From positions 6,454,087 through 6,518,086 of the forward strand of contig NW_024720711.1 in the NCBI RefSeq assembly GCF_018991925.1: a DNA stretch of 64,000 bases, given 5' to 3'. The position numbers and the translations under genes were made by a program. This document shows, in pieces, positions 23,708 through 36,284 of this stretch (its first letter is position 1; every line of letters starts with the position of its first letter). Source of the stretch: Homarus americanus. Taxonomy: Eukaryota; Arthropoda; Malacostraca; Decapoda; Nephropidae. The notes beneath the pieces were generated by a model. That model was given only the letters and a program-made list of their open reading frames with translations, was not told the origin of the DNA and searched no databases.

Positions 23708-24434
23708 TTAGCCGCTTGGGCGGTCGGTCACTTCTTTGTTACGCACTGTTGGCAAATTTTGAGCATGCACCGGCTCCTGAATGTACCTGAATCTGCTCCT
23801 GTGTTGGTCAAGTCTGGTCTTGAATGAGCTCACATTCGGTGCCGTCATAACTCTCTCTGGGAGGGTGTTTTGAAAAAGTTTACCCTGACGATTTTCCGAA
23901 CTTGTGGCTTCTACAGCCCTGAGTTGTAACTCTTAGTGGGGCGGGCATCCACCAGCTCCAAGTATGGACACTCGACTGAGTAATGCCATCTGGGTTGTTT
24001 ATAAACTTCAATTAAGTCACCCCTTGACTACCTGTAGTATAAGCTAGGCAATTGCATGTGTTCTAATCTCTCTGGGTAACTGAGGTGCCGTAGTGCAGGC
24101 ACCAGTCTGGTGGCCCTCCTTTGGGCATTTTCAATCAACTGACAGTCTCTAGCATATCTCGGGGACCAGACGGGGTGACAATATGCACCGAACGGGGAAC
24201 TACCTCAACCTATAAGATTACAAGTTAAGTTGCTTCATTCACCTTCTTCTCACAATGACCCGAGAACTTCAGTTCATTGTCAACATACACACCCAGGTCC
24301 TTTTCACATACGGTCTTTGTTAATGGCGTTTCTCCGTTCCGTTGGGACATGTGATATGCCTCTTTAGTGTTGATACTATCTAGATGCATCCTCTCACACT
24401 TCGTGACACTGAATCTTAACAGCCTCATGAACAT
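23708..24434 (-). pseudogene. LINE RT C-terminal fragment
   Basis: On the minus strand the first frame holds KCERMHLDS, then GETPLTKTVCEKDLGVYVDN and a KFSGHCEKKVNEAT stretch, the region just after RT motif C in a common non-LTR RT type. After a gap and frameshifts come RYARDCQLIENAQRRATRLV, PALRHLSYPERLE, RGDLIEVYK, LELVDARPTKSYN, and finally NVSSFKTRLDQH with a stop at 23708-23710. Stops and frame changes make it inactive. The catalytic YADD part is not present. The upstream side meets AT-rich sequence near 24480. Confidence 0.85.
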
Positions 24435-24536
24435 GACAAAGCTGAGAACGCACCTATAATCACTCTTCTTTTCAGTGACATAATGATGATGATAATTATT
24501 CTTATTATTATCTTTATTATTCTTAATCTGGTTATA

Positions 24537-24578
24537 TTATTATTATTATTATTATTATTATTGTTATTATTATTATTA

Positions 24579-24611
<33 letters not shown>
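24537..24611. repeat. (ATT)n microsatellite
   Basis: About 24 ATT units with two interruptions. Confidence 0.95.
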
Positions 24612-24612
<1 letters not shown>

Positions 24613-24639
24613 TATTTTTTCCAGGACCCAATCAATTTA

Positions 24640-24812
24640 GTTTAGTTATTTTAGGTTGGGTTAAACTGAGCTAGATTCCGATAGGTTGTTAGGGTAGGAT
24701 AGGTTAAGTTAGTTTAGGATAGGTTAAGTTAGGTTGAATTATGTTATGCTATATTATTTTATGTTCTCATTTCTTACACCTAACATAACCTAACCTAATC
24801 TAACCTGAAAAA
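24640..24812. repeat. inverted pair of TTAGG-like tracts
   Basis: GGTTAGG/GATAGGTTAAG units on the left face CCTAA units (AACATAACCTAACCTAATCT) on the right across about 50 bp of AT-rich sequence, so the strand can fold back. The arms match only partly. Confidence 0.6.
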
Positions 24813-24965
24813 AAATCAATCTCATTTTATTGTAAGAACTGCAGCACTGTATGTCATTATATTCAGCGATTGTAAACAAATTAGTGCAGCTGCTGAGGAA
24901 CTTCTATGGCAGCGGTGTGTTGTAGTGTCGAAGTACTGTAAGTAGGAAACACAGAAGGCACTAGA

Positions 24966-24969
<4 letters not shown>

Positions 24970-25014
<45 letters not shown>
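24970..25014. repeat. (GT)n microsatellite
   Basis: About 22 GT units abut the 5' end of LINE copy B. Confidence 0.95.
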
Positions 25015-25015
<1 letters not shown>

Positions 25016-25018
25016 CCT

Positions 25019-26028
25019 CCATCGTCAATATTATAAGAACAAGGGAGACCAGTCAGACTGTGGCAACTACCGTGGGATCTCTCTGGTGTCCGTAACTGGC
25101 AAGATTATCGCCTGAGTCCTCCTAAACAGACTTCTTCCTGAGGCGGAAAACTTCCTTCCAGAATCTCAATGTGGCTTTAGACCATCACGTGGCAGCACTG
25201 ACATGATCTTTGCTGCCTGCCAGATACAGTAAAAGTGCAAAGAACAGAGTCGTAACCGCGGACATCGATGAAGAGATTCAACATCGGATCAGATGTGCAT
25301 CTCAAGCCTTTGGCAGACTCCGTACCCGTGTCCTAGGGAGCTGAAATTATCTACAAAATTGCACGTATATCGAGCAGTGGTCTTCCCCACCCTGCTATAT
25401 GATAGCGAGACATGGGTCACATACAGGAGACACCACAAGGCACTGGAAAACTTTCACCAACGTAGTCTACGTCCCATCCTCCAAGTTTGCTGGGAAGACA
25501 AGAGAATGAATGCCAGTACTCTTGCTGACACCAACTGTAGGAGCATCGAGGCTACCATTATCCATGAACAACTATGTTGGACTGGCCATGTTACCCGCAT
25601 AGACGACAATAGACTGCCAAAGCGGCTACTTTACAGTCACCTAATGAATAGTAAACGTAACGCTGTCGGGTAACTGAAAAGGTAGAAGGATAGTCTTAAG
25701 GTGCTAAATCGACCCCTCACCCGGGAGACGATTACTCCACACCGTAACGCTTGGGGGAGCACCACACGAGTAGGTGTTAATACTTTCGAGTTAGCCCGAC
25801 TGCATAACGAGGCAGACAAGTGCAAACGCCAGAAAGACCCTGCCGCCGCCCCTCCCGCACTAGATGTAGCCCTCCACACGTGCAACATCTGTAGATAACC
25901 CTGCTGGTCCTGTATCGGTCTCTCTAGTCACCTCAGAGCTCACCAACAAAGGTGACACCCTTAATAACTCAAATCATTGTATTTTAGCTGGATGATCGTC
26001 ATACTCGATTCCAAGTGACAACAAAGTA

Positions 26029-26031
<3 letters not shown>
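25019..26031 (+). pseudogene. LINE copy B, catalytic core deleted
   Basis: This is the same family as copy A, on the plus strand. It starts inside the RT with IVNI then CGNYRGISLVSVTGKIIA (about 25064-25115) and FRPSRGSTDMIFAACQ (about 25178-25226). Within about 30 bp it jumps to TADIDEEIQHRIRCASQAF (about 25255-25310), so motif A to YADD (more than 500 bp in copy A) is missing. It then continues with LHVYRAVVFPTLL, ETWVTYRRHHKALENFH, HEQLCWTGHVTR and the zinc-finger-like CNIC region near 25880. The 3' end GGATGATCG..ATTC..AGTGAC matches copy A before a (GT)n tail. It cannot encode an active RT. Confidence 0.9.

Positions 26032-26060
<29 letters not shown>
26032..26060. repeat. (GT)n tail microsatellite
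   Basis: About 14 GT units directly after the LINE 3' end. Confidence 0.92.
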
Positions 26061-26062
<2 letters not shown>

Positions 26063-26724
26063 TCTTACCAACGGTTCACTGTGTTTACATCGCCCAGATA
26101 ATGAGGCAAGTAACTGAGAGAGAGAGCCTTCATGGGTCTGGAATTTGATGACAATTTAGTGTTGATGATGATTGTGGAGGTGGTGGTGAAGAAGGCGGTG
26201 ATGATGGTGGTGATGATGGTGGTGAAGAAAAAGGTGATGATGAAGATGATTTTTATTACAATTATTATTGTCACGCTTTACTTGGACTCAACATCACAGG
26301 TTGACACAGTTAATGAGTTTTATATCTAAAAATTTGCAACGTTGCGTCGCAGATAGGAAGGAAGCTTACCTTTGTCTACATTGCTAAGTGACGTCTATGT
26401 ACATTTTTCCTGTGTTCTAATTCCTTCTTATTGATATAAAAATCAGCAGCGTCACAGATCATCACAGATCCATAACAAGGTAGTGAAGGTCAGGGGTTGT
26501 TTACGGTCTCTCTCTCTCTCTCTCTCTCTCTCAAGCGACATCAATTAAAAAACGATACCACTGAAAACATCACACGATAAAAAAGAGATAAATTATGTAA
26601 AGCAAATCCATATTACACAACAAAGAAAACTCTGATAGGTGAATAACAAAACGAAAGCTCTTAAATTAACGAAGACAAGAATGATGCGTGGGGACGGGTG
26701 GGAGGAGTTTGCTCGTGTTTATTA

Positions 26725-26725
<1 letters not shown>
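26061..26725. other. no gene recognised
   Basis: It contains GATGATGGTG-type trinucleotides (26150-26245) and (CT)n at about 26508-26532. Confidence 0.5.

Positions 26726-26726
<1 letters not shown>

Positions 26727-26784
<58 letters not shown>
26727..26784. repeat. (AAT)n microsatellite
   Basis: About 19 AAT units. Confidence 0.96.
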
Positions 26785-26787
<3 letters not shown>

Positions 26788-27805
26788 TACTAATAGAGAA
26801 CGAAGGAGATAAGGAAAGATGAATATCACATAAAAAACGACACAAAAGGTAAAAACATCAGAGAAAAATATTATTTGAAAAATACGACAAAAAACAACGC
26901 AGAAATAATAAAAGAAATTCAAATGTCACAGAAAAAAATGTCACTAAAAATTGCCACAGAAAAATACCGGGACGGGGGTGAAAAATAATAACATGGAGGG
27001 GTCTCCGCTACACCTGGTCTTACTGTGTGGAACTCAACCTGTGACGGATCAAATTTATTCAAGCAGCACCAATATGAATATAAATAAAAGAAGAGTAATA
27101 ATATATTTTGGTAAGACTTGGAAGAGATCTCGATATATGTATAAAATAATAATATAAGTATTATTCATAATTCAATGTATTTATCTAGAGGCGTGGCCTG
27201 TTATGCCGTGTCAGCAGCGTGGTCTACTGGTCATAGGGTCGGCTAGGGGTCACAAAAAGGTCATGATTAACACAATGCATCTTGTATAGGTACAGAAGAC
27301 ACTTTCCCATCAACTGTATGTGTGAGATTTAATGCAAGTCCAGTAGTTGTTGGTGAGCAGCTTCTGCAAGGTGGTAACCACCAATAATTTCCCCAAAATG
27401 ATATGCTGTTGTTCTGTGACCTTCTGATGTGACAGCAAAGGTTAATGTCAATATAATACACATGTTGCACACGACAGTACTCCTTGTATCACCTATAGCA
27501 CAGGTCCATCGGCTGTTGCTAGGCAGCATCTATAAAGTTTTAACCATCACTGTGATGGATAAACAACCAGGAAACATAAGTTTCCATCATGTCATGTAGG
27601 ACAAAAAATTACAGCTGTTACCTTTGCAAAGGAGTATTGGACAATGTCAAATTTATGCCAGTACATATTGTTATGCTAAATCTATTCATCATGGCATGAG
27701 GGCTTCCAATGGCTGCCGTGGAGGAAAGACTGCAAAAATATACGACTTTTGGGGGGAGTCGCCAACACTCCCTCACACACTATCCCCAACTTCTGCTGCA
27801 GGTCT
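26785..27805. other. no gene recognised
   Basis: AT-rich to 27180, then unique sequence. The minus-strand frames at 27267-27529 and the plus-strand frame at 27624 match nothing I know. Confidence 0.45.
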
Positions 27806-27807
27806 TC

Positions 27808-28443
27808 ACGGATCCGCTGCTGGCTGGTTTACCGAGAACTCTTTGAGGCATGAGAGTTGTCGCAGCTACCTGCAGCCAGGATGATGGCTCCGTGTAAAGT
27901 GGATTACTGGGAGACGTTGTTATCTCAGCTCCCGCACGTGTTACTAGTTCAAGAGTCTCCACTTAAGGCTACACAGTTGAGGGATGGCGAGGCGTATACG
28001 GTTATGGGACGGACAACGAGGTGTACAGTACCGTCCTGTTGTAACTGCATCGATCAGTGGTGGCCATCAACAGTGTGAAATTCTTGAGGGCTTTAAGTCC
28101 TCAGAAACACACCCACACTGAAGTTGCATGACTGTTCAACACGCACGCACGCACGCACACACACACACACACATCCGCTGCTGGCGGTTTACCGAGAACT
28201 CCTGCGCATGAGAGTTGCAGCAGCTACCTGCAACAAGTGGCCCATACCAACCCCCTGGATTACTGGGAGACCCCACATCTATCAACGCACGTGTTACTAG
28301 TTAAATTCTCCACTTAAGGCTACACAGTTGAGGTTGAGAGGCGTGATACGGTATGAACAGTGCTTGAGATCAGTGGTGGCCACTCAACAGTGTGGAAATT
28401 CTTGAGTGAGGTTTAAGTCCTCATGATAACACACCCAACACCA
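27808..28443. repeat. tandem duplication of a ~300-bp block
   Basis: Copy 1 (27808-28125) and copy 2 (28172-28443) share ATCCGCTGCTGGC, GGTTTACCGAGAACTC, GGATTACTGGGAGAC, GCACGTGTTACTAGTT, CCACTTAAGGCTACACAG and a GTTTAAGTCCTCA-like end. Copy 2 is shorter through many small deletions. A (CGCA)n/(CA)n run at 28141-28171 separates them. No coding frame survives in both copies. Confidence 0.9.
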
Positions 28444-30165
<1,722 letters not shown>

Positions 30166-30382
30166 TACAGTCGCCTGCACTTATACCTGGTACAGTGGCA
30201 GGCACGTTTTAGGAGATGTGGCAGGTCTGTGGAATGTTTATCTAGCATCCTTAGTCTGGCTACTATTGCGAGGTTCCTTAGGACCATTCCGGTAGTTTTG
30301 ATAAGATGTAAACAAACACAGAGCTGCCACATCTAACAAAACGTGCCAACCACTGTACCAGGTAACACTGCAAGTAACTATA
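30166..30382. mobile_element. near-palindromic MITE, copy 1
   Basis: A TA at each edge (30166-67 and 30381-82) frames inverted ends of about 60 bp. The left arm has CGCCTGCACTTATACC, then GGTACAGTGGCAGGCACG and AGATGTGGCAGGTCTGTG; the right arm is the complement with CACAGAGCTGCCACATCT and CGTGCCAACCACTGTACC. Length, TA flanks and CAGT/TAGT starts suit a non-autonomous Tc1/mariner-type element. The frames that cross it are by-products of the arms. A second copy is at 36000-36204. Confidence 0.82.
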
Positions 30383-31650
30383 CCTTTTATCTATCTTTAA
30401 TACTCTTCATTACTCTTAATTCTCTCTTATGATCTTTATTCTCCCACGTGTTTTCCTTATTCTGTTGTATCGGCTCTTATTTTCCCTTGACCTGTGCTGA
30501 GGACGTAGTTACTCATCGAAAATGGAACGAGTCTCAAGAAAGAGTCCACTGACGTCTTCTCAATACCAACATGACCAAATTCTTCGAACCTCATATTCTT
30601 CACGTCAGTTTATAGCCGTTACCTTGACCCTTTTACACATTTCTACAGGTTCATGAGGGAGAGGACGGAGAGGTCACCCATGTGAGGTGACTGTGAGTGT
30701 CCAAGGTGTGACAGCATTTCGGATAATGTGACCTGAGATGACAAGAGTGATGAGATGAGGTAGTGTTTCTGGGATTGTTGTCATGTTGACCTTCTTCCTT
30801 GTGACCTGTGTTGACCTACCAGAGGAGAGGTCAAAGATCTAATGGGCTTCAACCTAATCTAACCAACCTAACCTAACCTACCTAAACTAACCAAACCTAG
30901 TCAACCTAACCTAATCAAAGGAAAGGTTCAAGATCGAATGAGCATCAATCCTAAAAGACTTCAACCTTACGTATCCCTTAACATTGGGGGGGTCCCTGAA
31001 AAGTAAGGTGAGGTCTGACAACCCCTGAACTATCTTTCTCACCTCAGGCTTCTTCCCTGTGTACTCAAATGCCTCAGTAAGAACACGTAATAATTAGTTT
31101 CTCAGGGCCCAGGAAAATAGGGTTTGTGCCTTGAACGTTCCTCACAATTATCATTCCGAAAACATTATCAAGGTACCATCTCTGCCTCTGAGGGTTGGCG
31201 ACCACAGTCCTCCCACTCTAATAATAATCGTGCTGTCCTTACCAATCTCCCTCTATCTTGTCCATCTCTGTAAACCCAATCATAGTACACAAAATGTTTT
31301 AAGTTATATTTGTAACGTGAAAGTTATGAGCGACCGCCGTAAGGTTGCTATGAACAGGTTTTATTTTAATAGACTATTCATTCTTGTCCTGTTAATAGAT
31401 AATGCTAATATTAACAGTTACAGCTACTTAACAGGTACTGTACCATATCTATAGCCGATTGGATAAAACCAGGTGGAATATGCCTTAATATAACCAATTT
31501 TCACCCTTAGGATTTGGGCTCCTTAAGTGGATGGGGCAAACTAAGACTGGAACCTAATGGTTAGATTTAGTTACGGTTGGGTCTCGATAGAACTGGGGTC
31601 CATTAGCAAGTCAGATCACAACTGTACCTAATAAAACGATTTAAACTACC
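30383..31650. other. no gene recognised; short CCTAA tract
   Basis: Degenerate CCTAA words occur at 30850-30920. GAGGGTTGGCGACCACAG near 31190 recurs in similar form near 49295, hinting at a dispersed repeat. Confidence 0.5.
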
Positions 31651-32248
31651 TGCGTCCTCGGGGTTTACAGACCCAGAAAAGAAAAAGCGGAAACAAACAG
31701 GGGGATAAGATGTTTCTCCCTGGCTGCTCATGGATAACTTATTCGGAGTCTGGCAGAGTCGAGGCTCAGGGAGAGGAAGGGGCAGCCCGGGAGTCTCTGC
31801 TTGTGTAAGCATTCATTTAAAATCTTTAGTGCTTTTGTGCAGATACAATTATTTTGTGAACCAACAGTAAGAGTGTGGCGTTAATGTTCAGAACCTTTAC
31901 ACGTGGTTGTCTTAATGACTTCCTTGTGGTGAGGACCACTGCCGTTTGTTGCTTAATAAAACAAGAGATAAATACTATAGGTAAGGCAGAAACATCCACT
32001 TTCAGCCATTTTCACCGGCACTAATGAGCCGAGGTTCTCATTGTGCCACACACTGGGATGGTATGAGGTCTCTTGATTCTCTCTTGATATTGTCAAGGAA
32101 CTCTGGTTACCTGTGTTCAGTGTTAATGATTAACAATCACAGCCCAGCAGAGTGGCGCAGTGGAAGCGTGCTGGGCCCATAACCCAGAGGTCCGTGGATC
32201 GAAACCACGCTCTGCTAACCTCAGATTTCTAAGTGTTGGCGGCACACT
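31651..32248. repeat. duplicon copy A (contains tRNA-iMet)
   Basis: It matches 33336-33880 in three blocks: TGCGTCCTCGGGGTTTACAG through GGCTGCTCATGGATAACTTA (31651-31741); about 250 bp of near identity at 31848-32094; and a short tail GTGTTGGCGGCACAC ending at 32248. The middle of the first half has diverged. The tRNA gene and 51 bp before it are absent from copy B. Confidence 0.88.
32146..32217 (+). tRNA. initiator tRNA-Met (CAT)
   Basis: A 72-nt cloverleaf. The acceptor stem AGCAGAG pairs with CTCTGCT and is followed by discriminator A. The anticodon stem CTGGG/CCCAG carries loop CCCATAA with anticodon CAT at 32178-32180. The T stem CGTGG pairs with CCACG around ATCGAAA, the loop of eukaryotic initiators, which lacks the usual TTC. 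The A1-T72 pair and the three G-C pairs of the anticodon stem are initiator hallmarks. T-stem pairs differ from the vertebrate version in a compensatory way, which argues for function. No TTTT terminator follows closely; the first is near 32299, so termination may be distant or weak. It initiates translation in the cytosol. Confidence 0.97.
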
Positions 32249-32818
32249 AGAGGCGCTTAAACCCTAAGTACGATGACGTAACCCTTTAGGTTTAATGTTT
32301 TAAATCTTGATTACATGCATGTATACATTCATACAACATATATATTGTATATAAATACAATATATACATACATAATGACTTTTTAATACTGTATATATAA
32401 TTATAATACATATTCAGTCATACATAGACAACATACTGTACATGCAAATATACAAACCAATACAAGATACACACAAATATTTACTCAAAGTCCACAGTGA
32501 AATTAAAACGTTCCCTTCATAACAAAACAAACAGACGGGTGTAGTGGCTCGTGTTCAAAGTGTACCGCTATTTCAATATGTAAAATAATAACACACACAG
32601 ACAAACACCAACAGACACACCTGACCACAGTGAGTTGGTAATATTCATGTTACTCTGACACTTTTAGTTGATGGGCTTCAGCTTTTATCCCCCTCTCGAT
32701 GGTGTAAAGGTTCGAGGGGATGTAGTCACGGAGTCATGGTGCTGTCTGTCTGTTTGTTTGGTTCCCGCACGACAATTAACATTCTATTGGGTTTATGGCA
32801 ACCATCCTTCACACAAAA
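32249..32818. other. no gene recognised; TACGATGAC motif
   Basis: CCCTAAGTACGATGACG at about 32265-32281 belongs to a motif also seen at 38050-38145 and 60165-60380. TATA/ATACAT-rich sequence follows to 32420. Confidence 0.5.
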
Positions 32819-32822
32819 GTCC

Positions 32823-32823
<1 letters not shown>

Positions 32824-32883
<60 letters not shown>

Positions 32884-32884
32884 T
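32824..32884. repeat. (TA)n microsatellite
   Basis: About 29 TA units. Confidence 0.96.
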
Positions 32885-33230
32885 GTATATATTTCGAGAA
32901 CAAAGTCGACTTTGATCTCTTGACGCAGTTGGGGGGTAAAGATCAGCCATCTTGTAATAGTTCTCGTTTGTTTTGATTGTGGATTCATTAACAGAGGAGC
33001 TGTGTCCGCGTATGGCTGACTGACCAACACTGGGAAGTACAGTAGCGTACTTAAGAGAAGTTATTCGAAAAATGTTCACAGTAAAGATACAAGTTCCTGC
33101 AGTTTCTCACGTTGCTTTAAAGTGGAGATGTTTGGAAAATGAAAGCTGGCGGATGGAGGAGGAGGTGAGGTAAACTCAATAACCAGAGAGGCCGTGAACA
33201 CACTTCGGGATATCCACTGTTTGAGTTTTA

Positions 33231-33233
<3 letters not shown>
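32885..33233. other. no gene recognised
   Basis: Unique sequence between two (TA)n arrays. Confidence 0.45.

Positions 33234-33301
<68 letters not shown>
33234..33301. repeat. (TA)n microsatellite
   Basis: About 33 TA units just before duplicon copy B. Confidence 0.96.
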
Positions 33302-33302
<1 letters not shown>

Positions 33303-33335
33303 GTGTGTGTTTATATAGGGTATATCACCACTGGC

Positions 33336-33880
33336 TGCGTCCTCAGGGTTTACAGACCCAGTAAAGAAAATTAGGAAACAAACAGGGGACCAAGATGTTT
33401 CTCCTTGGCTGCTCATGGATAACTTATACTGTACCACCAGTCTTCTAATCTTAACCTATCTGTCAATTCACATAACGTGACAACAAAATTAAACAAGGTC
33501 CTACGATCAACTTGAAAACTACCAGATGTGGATCTTCTCTCCTCCAGCTGTTTGCGTGTCTCTGGTTGTGTCAGTATTAATGTTTAGTGCAGAGACAATT
33601 ATTTTGTGAACCAACAGTAAGAGTGTGGCGTTAATGTTCAGAACCTTTACACGTGGTTGTCTTAATGACTTCCTTGTGGTGAGGACCACTGCCGTTTGTT
33701 GCTTAATAAAACAAGAGATAAATACTATAGGTAAGGCAGAAACACCCACTTTCAGCCATTTTCACCGGCACTAATGAGCTGAGGTTCTCCTTGTGGCACA
33801 CACTGGGCTGTTATGAGGTCTCTTGATTCTCTCTTGATACTGTCTGCTAGCCTGAATTTTATGAGTGTTGGTGGCACACC
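33336..33880. repeat. duplicon copy B (tRNA absent)
   Basis: This is the homologue of 31651-32248. The best block, 33598-33844, differs from copy A at only a handful of sites. At the TGTC of 33841-33844 it jumps to TGCTAGCC, aligning with the last bases of the tRNA in copy A (TCTGCTA) and its 3' flank. The missing 118 bp includes the rest of the tRNA gene. Confidence 0.88.
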
Positions 33881-34249
33881 AATCATAGCAGGTCTCCAGG
33901 TTCTTCAATTTCCCCTTCTACAAACATTGGACAATGAAAGACAAACTCATGAGGAATAAATAAGTCACCGGTTTAATTTTTTCGCCAAAATGGTAGACGG
34001 AAAAAACTAAATAAATATATCTACGAACATAAAGAACAACAAATTACTGTGCTCACACCCTGGGAGTAAACACAGAGGCTGCAGGGTAAGTCATGTAAGG
34101 TCACGATAACACTTTAACAGAAGGTTTCCTTTAAATAAAATTGTTTTGTTTATTGTCTACTTGTCAAAATGGCTCCACAATAACCTTACCAAACTCGTCC
34201 ACTCTTAGACTCTCCTGAAGGTTAATGAGTTACGGTCTGGTTCATAAGA
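33881..34249. other. no gene recognised
   Basis: Unique AT-rich sequence. Confidence 0.45.
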
Positions 34250-35108
34250 TTCCTGGTGACGAGGTTGTAAGGTGCTGGTGACGAGGTGTTGTGAGGTACT
34301 GGTGACGAGGTGTGTAAGGTGCTGGTGACGAGGTGTTGTGAGGTACTGGTGACGAGGTGTGTAAGGTGCTGGTGACGAGGTGTTGTGCCTGTGAGGTACT
34401 GGTGACGAGGTGTTGTGAGGTACTGGTGGCGAGGTGTTGTGAGGTACTGGTGACGAGGTGTTGTGTGAGGTACTGGTGACGAGGTGTTGTGAGGTACTGG
34501 TGACGAGGTGTTGTGTGTGGTACTGGTGACGAGGTATTGTGTAGTACTGGTGACGAGGTATTGTGTAGTACTGGTGACGAGGTATTGTGTAGTACTGACG
34601 AGGTATTGTGTAGTACTGGTGACGAGGTATTGTGTAGTACTGGTGACGAGGTATTGTAGTACTGGTGACGAGGTGTTGTGTGTGGTAATGGTGACGAGGT
34701 GTTGTGTGAGGTATGTATTGTGACGTACTGGTGACGAGGTGTCGTGTGTGGTACTGGTGACGAGGTATTGTGTAGTACTGGTGACGAGGTATTGTGTGTA
34801 GTACTGGTGACGAGGTATTGTGTAGTACTGGTGACGAGGTATTGTGTAGTACTGGTGACGAGGTGTTGTTGTGAGGTACTGGTGACAAGGTGGTGTGAGG
34901 TACTGGTGACGAGGTATTGTGTAGTACTGGTGACGAGGTATTGTGTAGTACTGGTGACGAGGTGGTGTTGTGAGGTACTGGTGACGAGGTATTGTGTGTA
35001 GTTCTGGTGACGAGGTATTGTGTAGTACTGGTGACGAGGTATTGTGTAGTACTGGTGACGAGGTGGTGTTGTGAGGTACTGGTGACAAGGTGGTGTGAGG
35101 TACTGGTG
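34250..35108. repeat. 24-bp minisatellite, about 36 units
   Basis: Units join GTACTGGTGACGAGGT to ATTGTGTA, with TGTTGTGAG and GGTGTTGTGAG variants that shift unit length between 21 and 28 bp. Frames of up to 333 residues on the minus strand (HQYYTIPR type) come from the 24-bp period. Confidence 0.96.
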
Positions 35109-35999
35109 AGGGAGTGAGCTAATTTTGTATCTTGCAGTAACTACCACCACCAAAACATCACCTGAACAACGACCTTTATTTACACGAGATAAATTAAACA
35201 ATGTAAACAAAATAAACTTAAAGGGATTAATGCAAGAAACCAATTTGGTAGACAGAGGAGCAAAGAAAGATGCTGTTACAAAAGAAATATAACTACAAGA
35301 ATATGGTATAAACTACAGAAGAAAACAAGTAAACACACCTTTGTAATCATGAAATAAGTCTAAGGGAATATATAGGACAGGTTAAGATGTCAAGAAAAAG
35401 ATAAACTAATATAGAAATAAAGAAAAGAAAAATAAGTTAATGATTCTTTGACAATAAAATATAATTCTAACAGCACAAGAAAACGAACAAATCTTTATAA
35501 AAAGTAATAAAATTAAACGAGAAAAAAAAATAAAAATACTTCTTTGTGCCCCCCCCCCCACCACCTCCCCTACAAAAAAAAACTAAAACAAATACAAACT
35601 TTTTACATTTAACTGGAAGAGAGAGCAACAGGACAAATACAGTTTAGGTGAAAGGTTTCTAATCCAATAGCCGGGTTTGGGGTTATAATCGAATAACAAG
35701 AGCAGCAAAAGGTGAAGGAGGAATTATTGGCCCCCTCTGTGGTGGTTCACGTGGCCTTGTTAGTAAGTTAACTTTGACCTGAGGTATTTTTTAGTGTCTT
35801 TATCTTACTTTATCTCTTTATCTGAGCTATTTCTTTTTATTGTTCATTTCCCTTGTTCCCCTTTCTCTCTTCATTTGCGACATTTCTTTTAAGTTTCAAT
35901 GCTTTATCTAACTTTCTCTATTTCTTCATCTGCGTTATTTCTCTCCCTTTTCCTATTACATTAATGGTGAAACGTTGTGTACCTTGCAGTCACCTGAAG
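35109..35999. other. no gene recognised
   Basis: A-rich sequence (35270-35640) with a C9 run near 35550, then unique sequence. Confidence 0.5.
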
Positions 36000-36204
36000 T
36001 AGAGTCGGCTGCACTTATATCTGGTACAGTGGCTGGTGCGTTTTGTGAGATGTGGTAGCTCTGTGGAATGTTTATCTAGTATCCGTAGTTGAGCTACTAT
36101 TAGGGTCATTCCGAGAGCTTTAATACATTGTAAACAAACACAGAGGTGCCACATCTCACAAAACACACTAGCTTCTGTACCAGGTATAAATGCAGGCGAG
36201 TATA
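36000..36204. mobile_element. near-palindromic MITE, copy 2
   Basis: The same family as 30166-30382. TA flanks enclose a left arm with GGCTGCACTTATATCTGGTA and GTGAGATGTGGTAGCTCTGT and a right arm with CAGAGGTGCCACATCTCACA and TACCAGGTATAAATGCAGGC. The ends align as TA plus a 12-nt tip (GAGTCGGCTGCA and TACTCGCCTGCA). The centre keeps GGAATGTTTATCTAG. Confidence 0.85.
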
Positions 36205-36284
36205 CATAATGACTCCCACGTTAAACAGTTCGAGCGCCACTCTTTTTCCCCTAACAATACAATCACTTCCCCACCTCCCTCTAT

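Noticed and set aside
34205..35243. Long minus-strand frames of 227-333 codons
   Set aside because: All three frames are open over the same 24-bp minisatellite. A multiple-of-three period without stops explains them, and no signal of a real start or domain is present.
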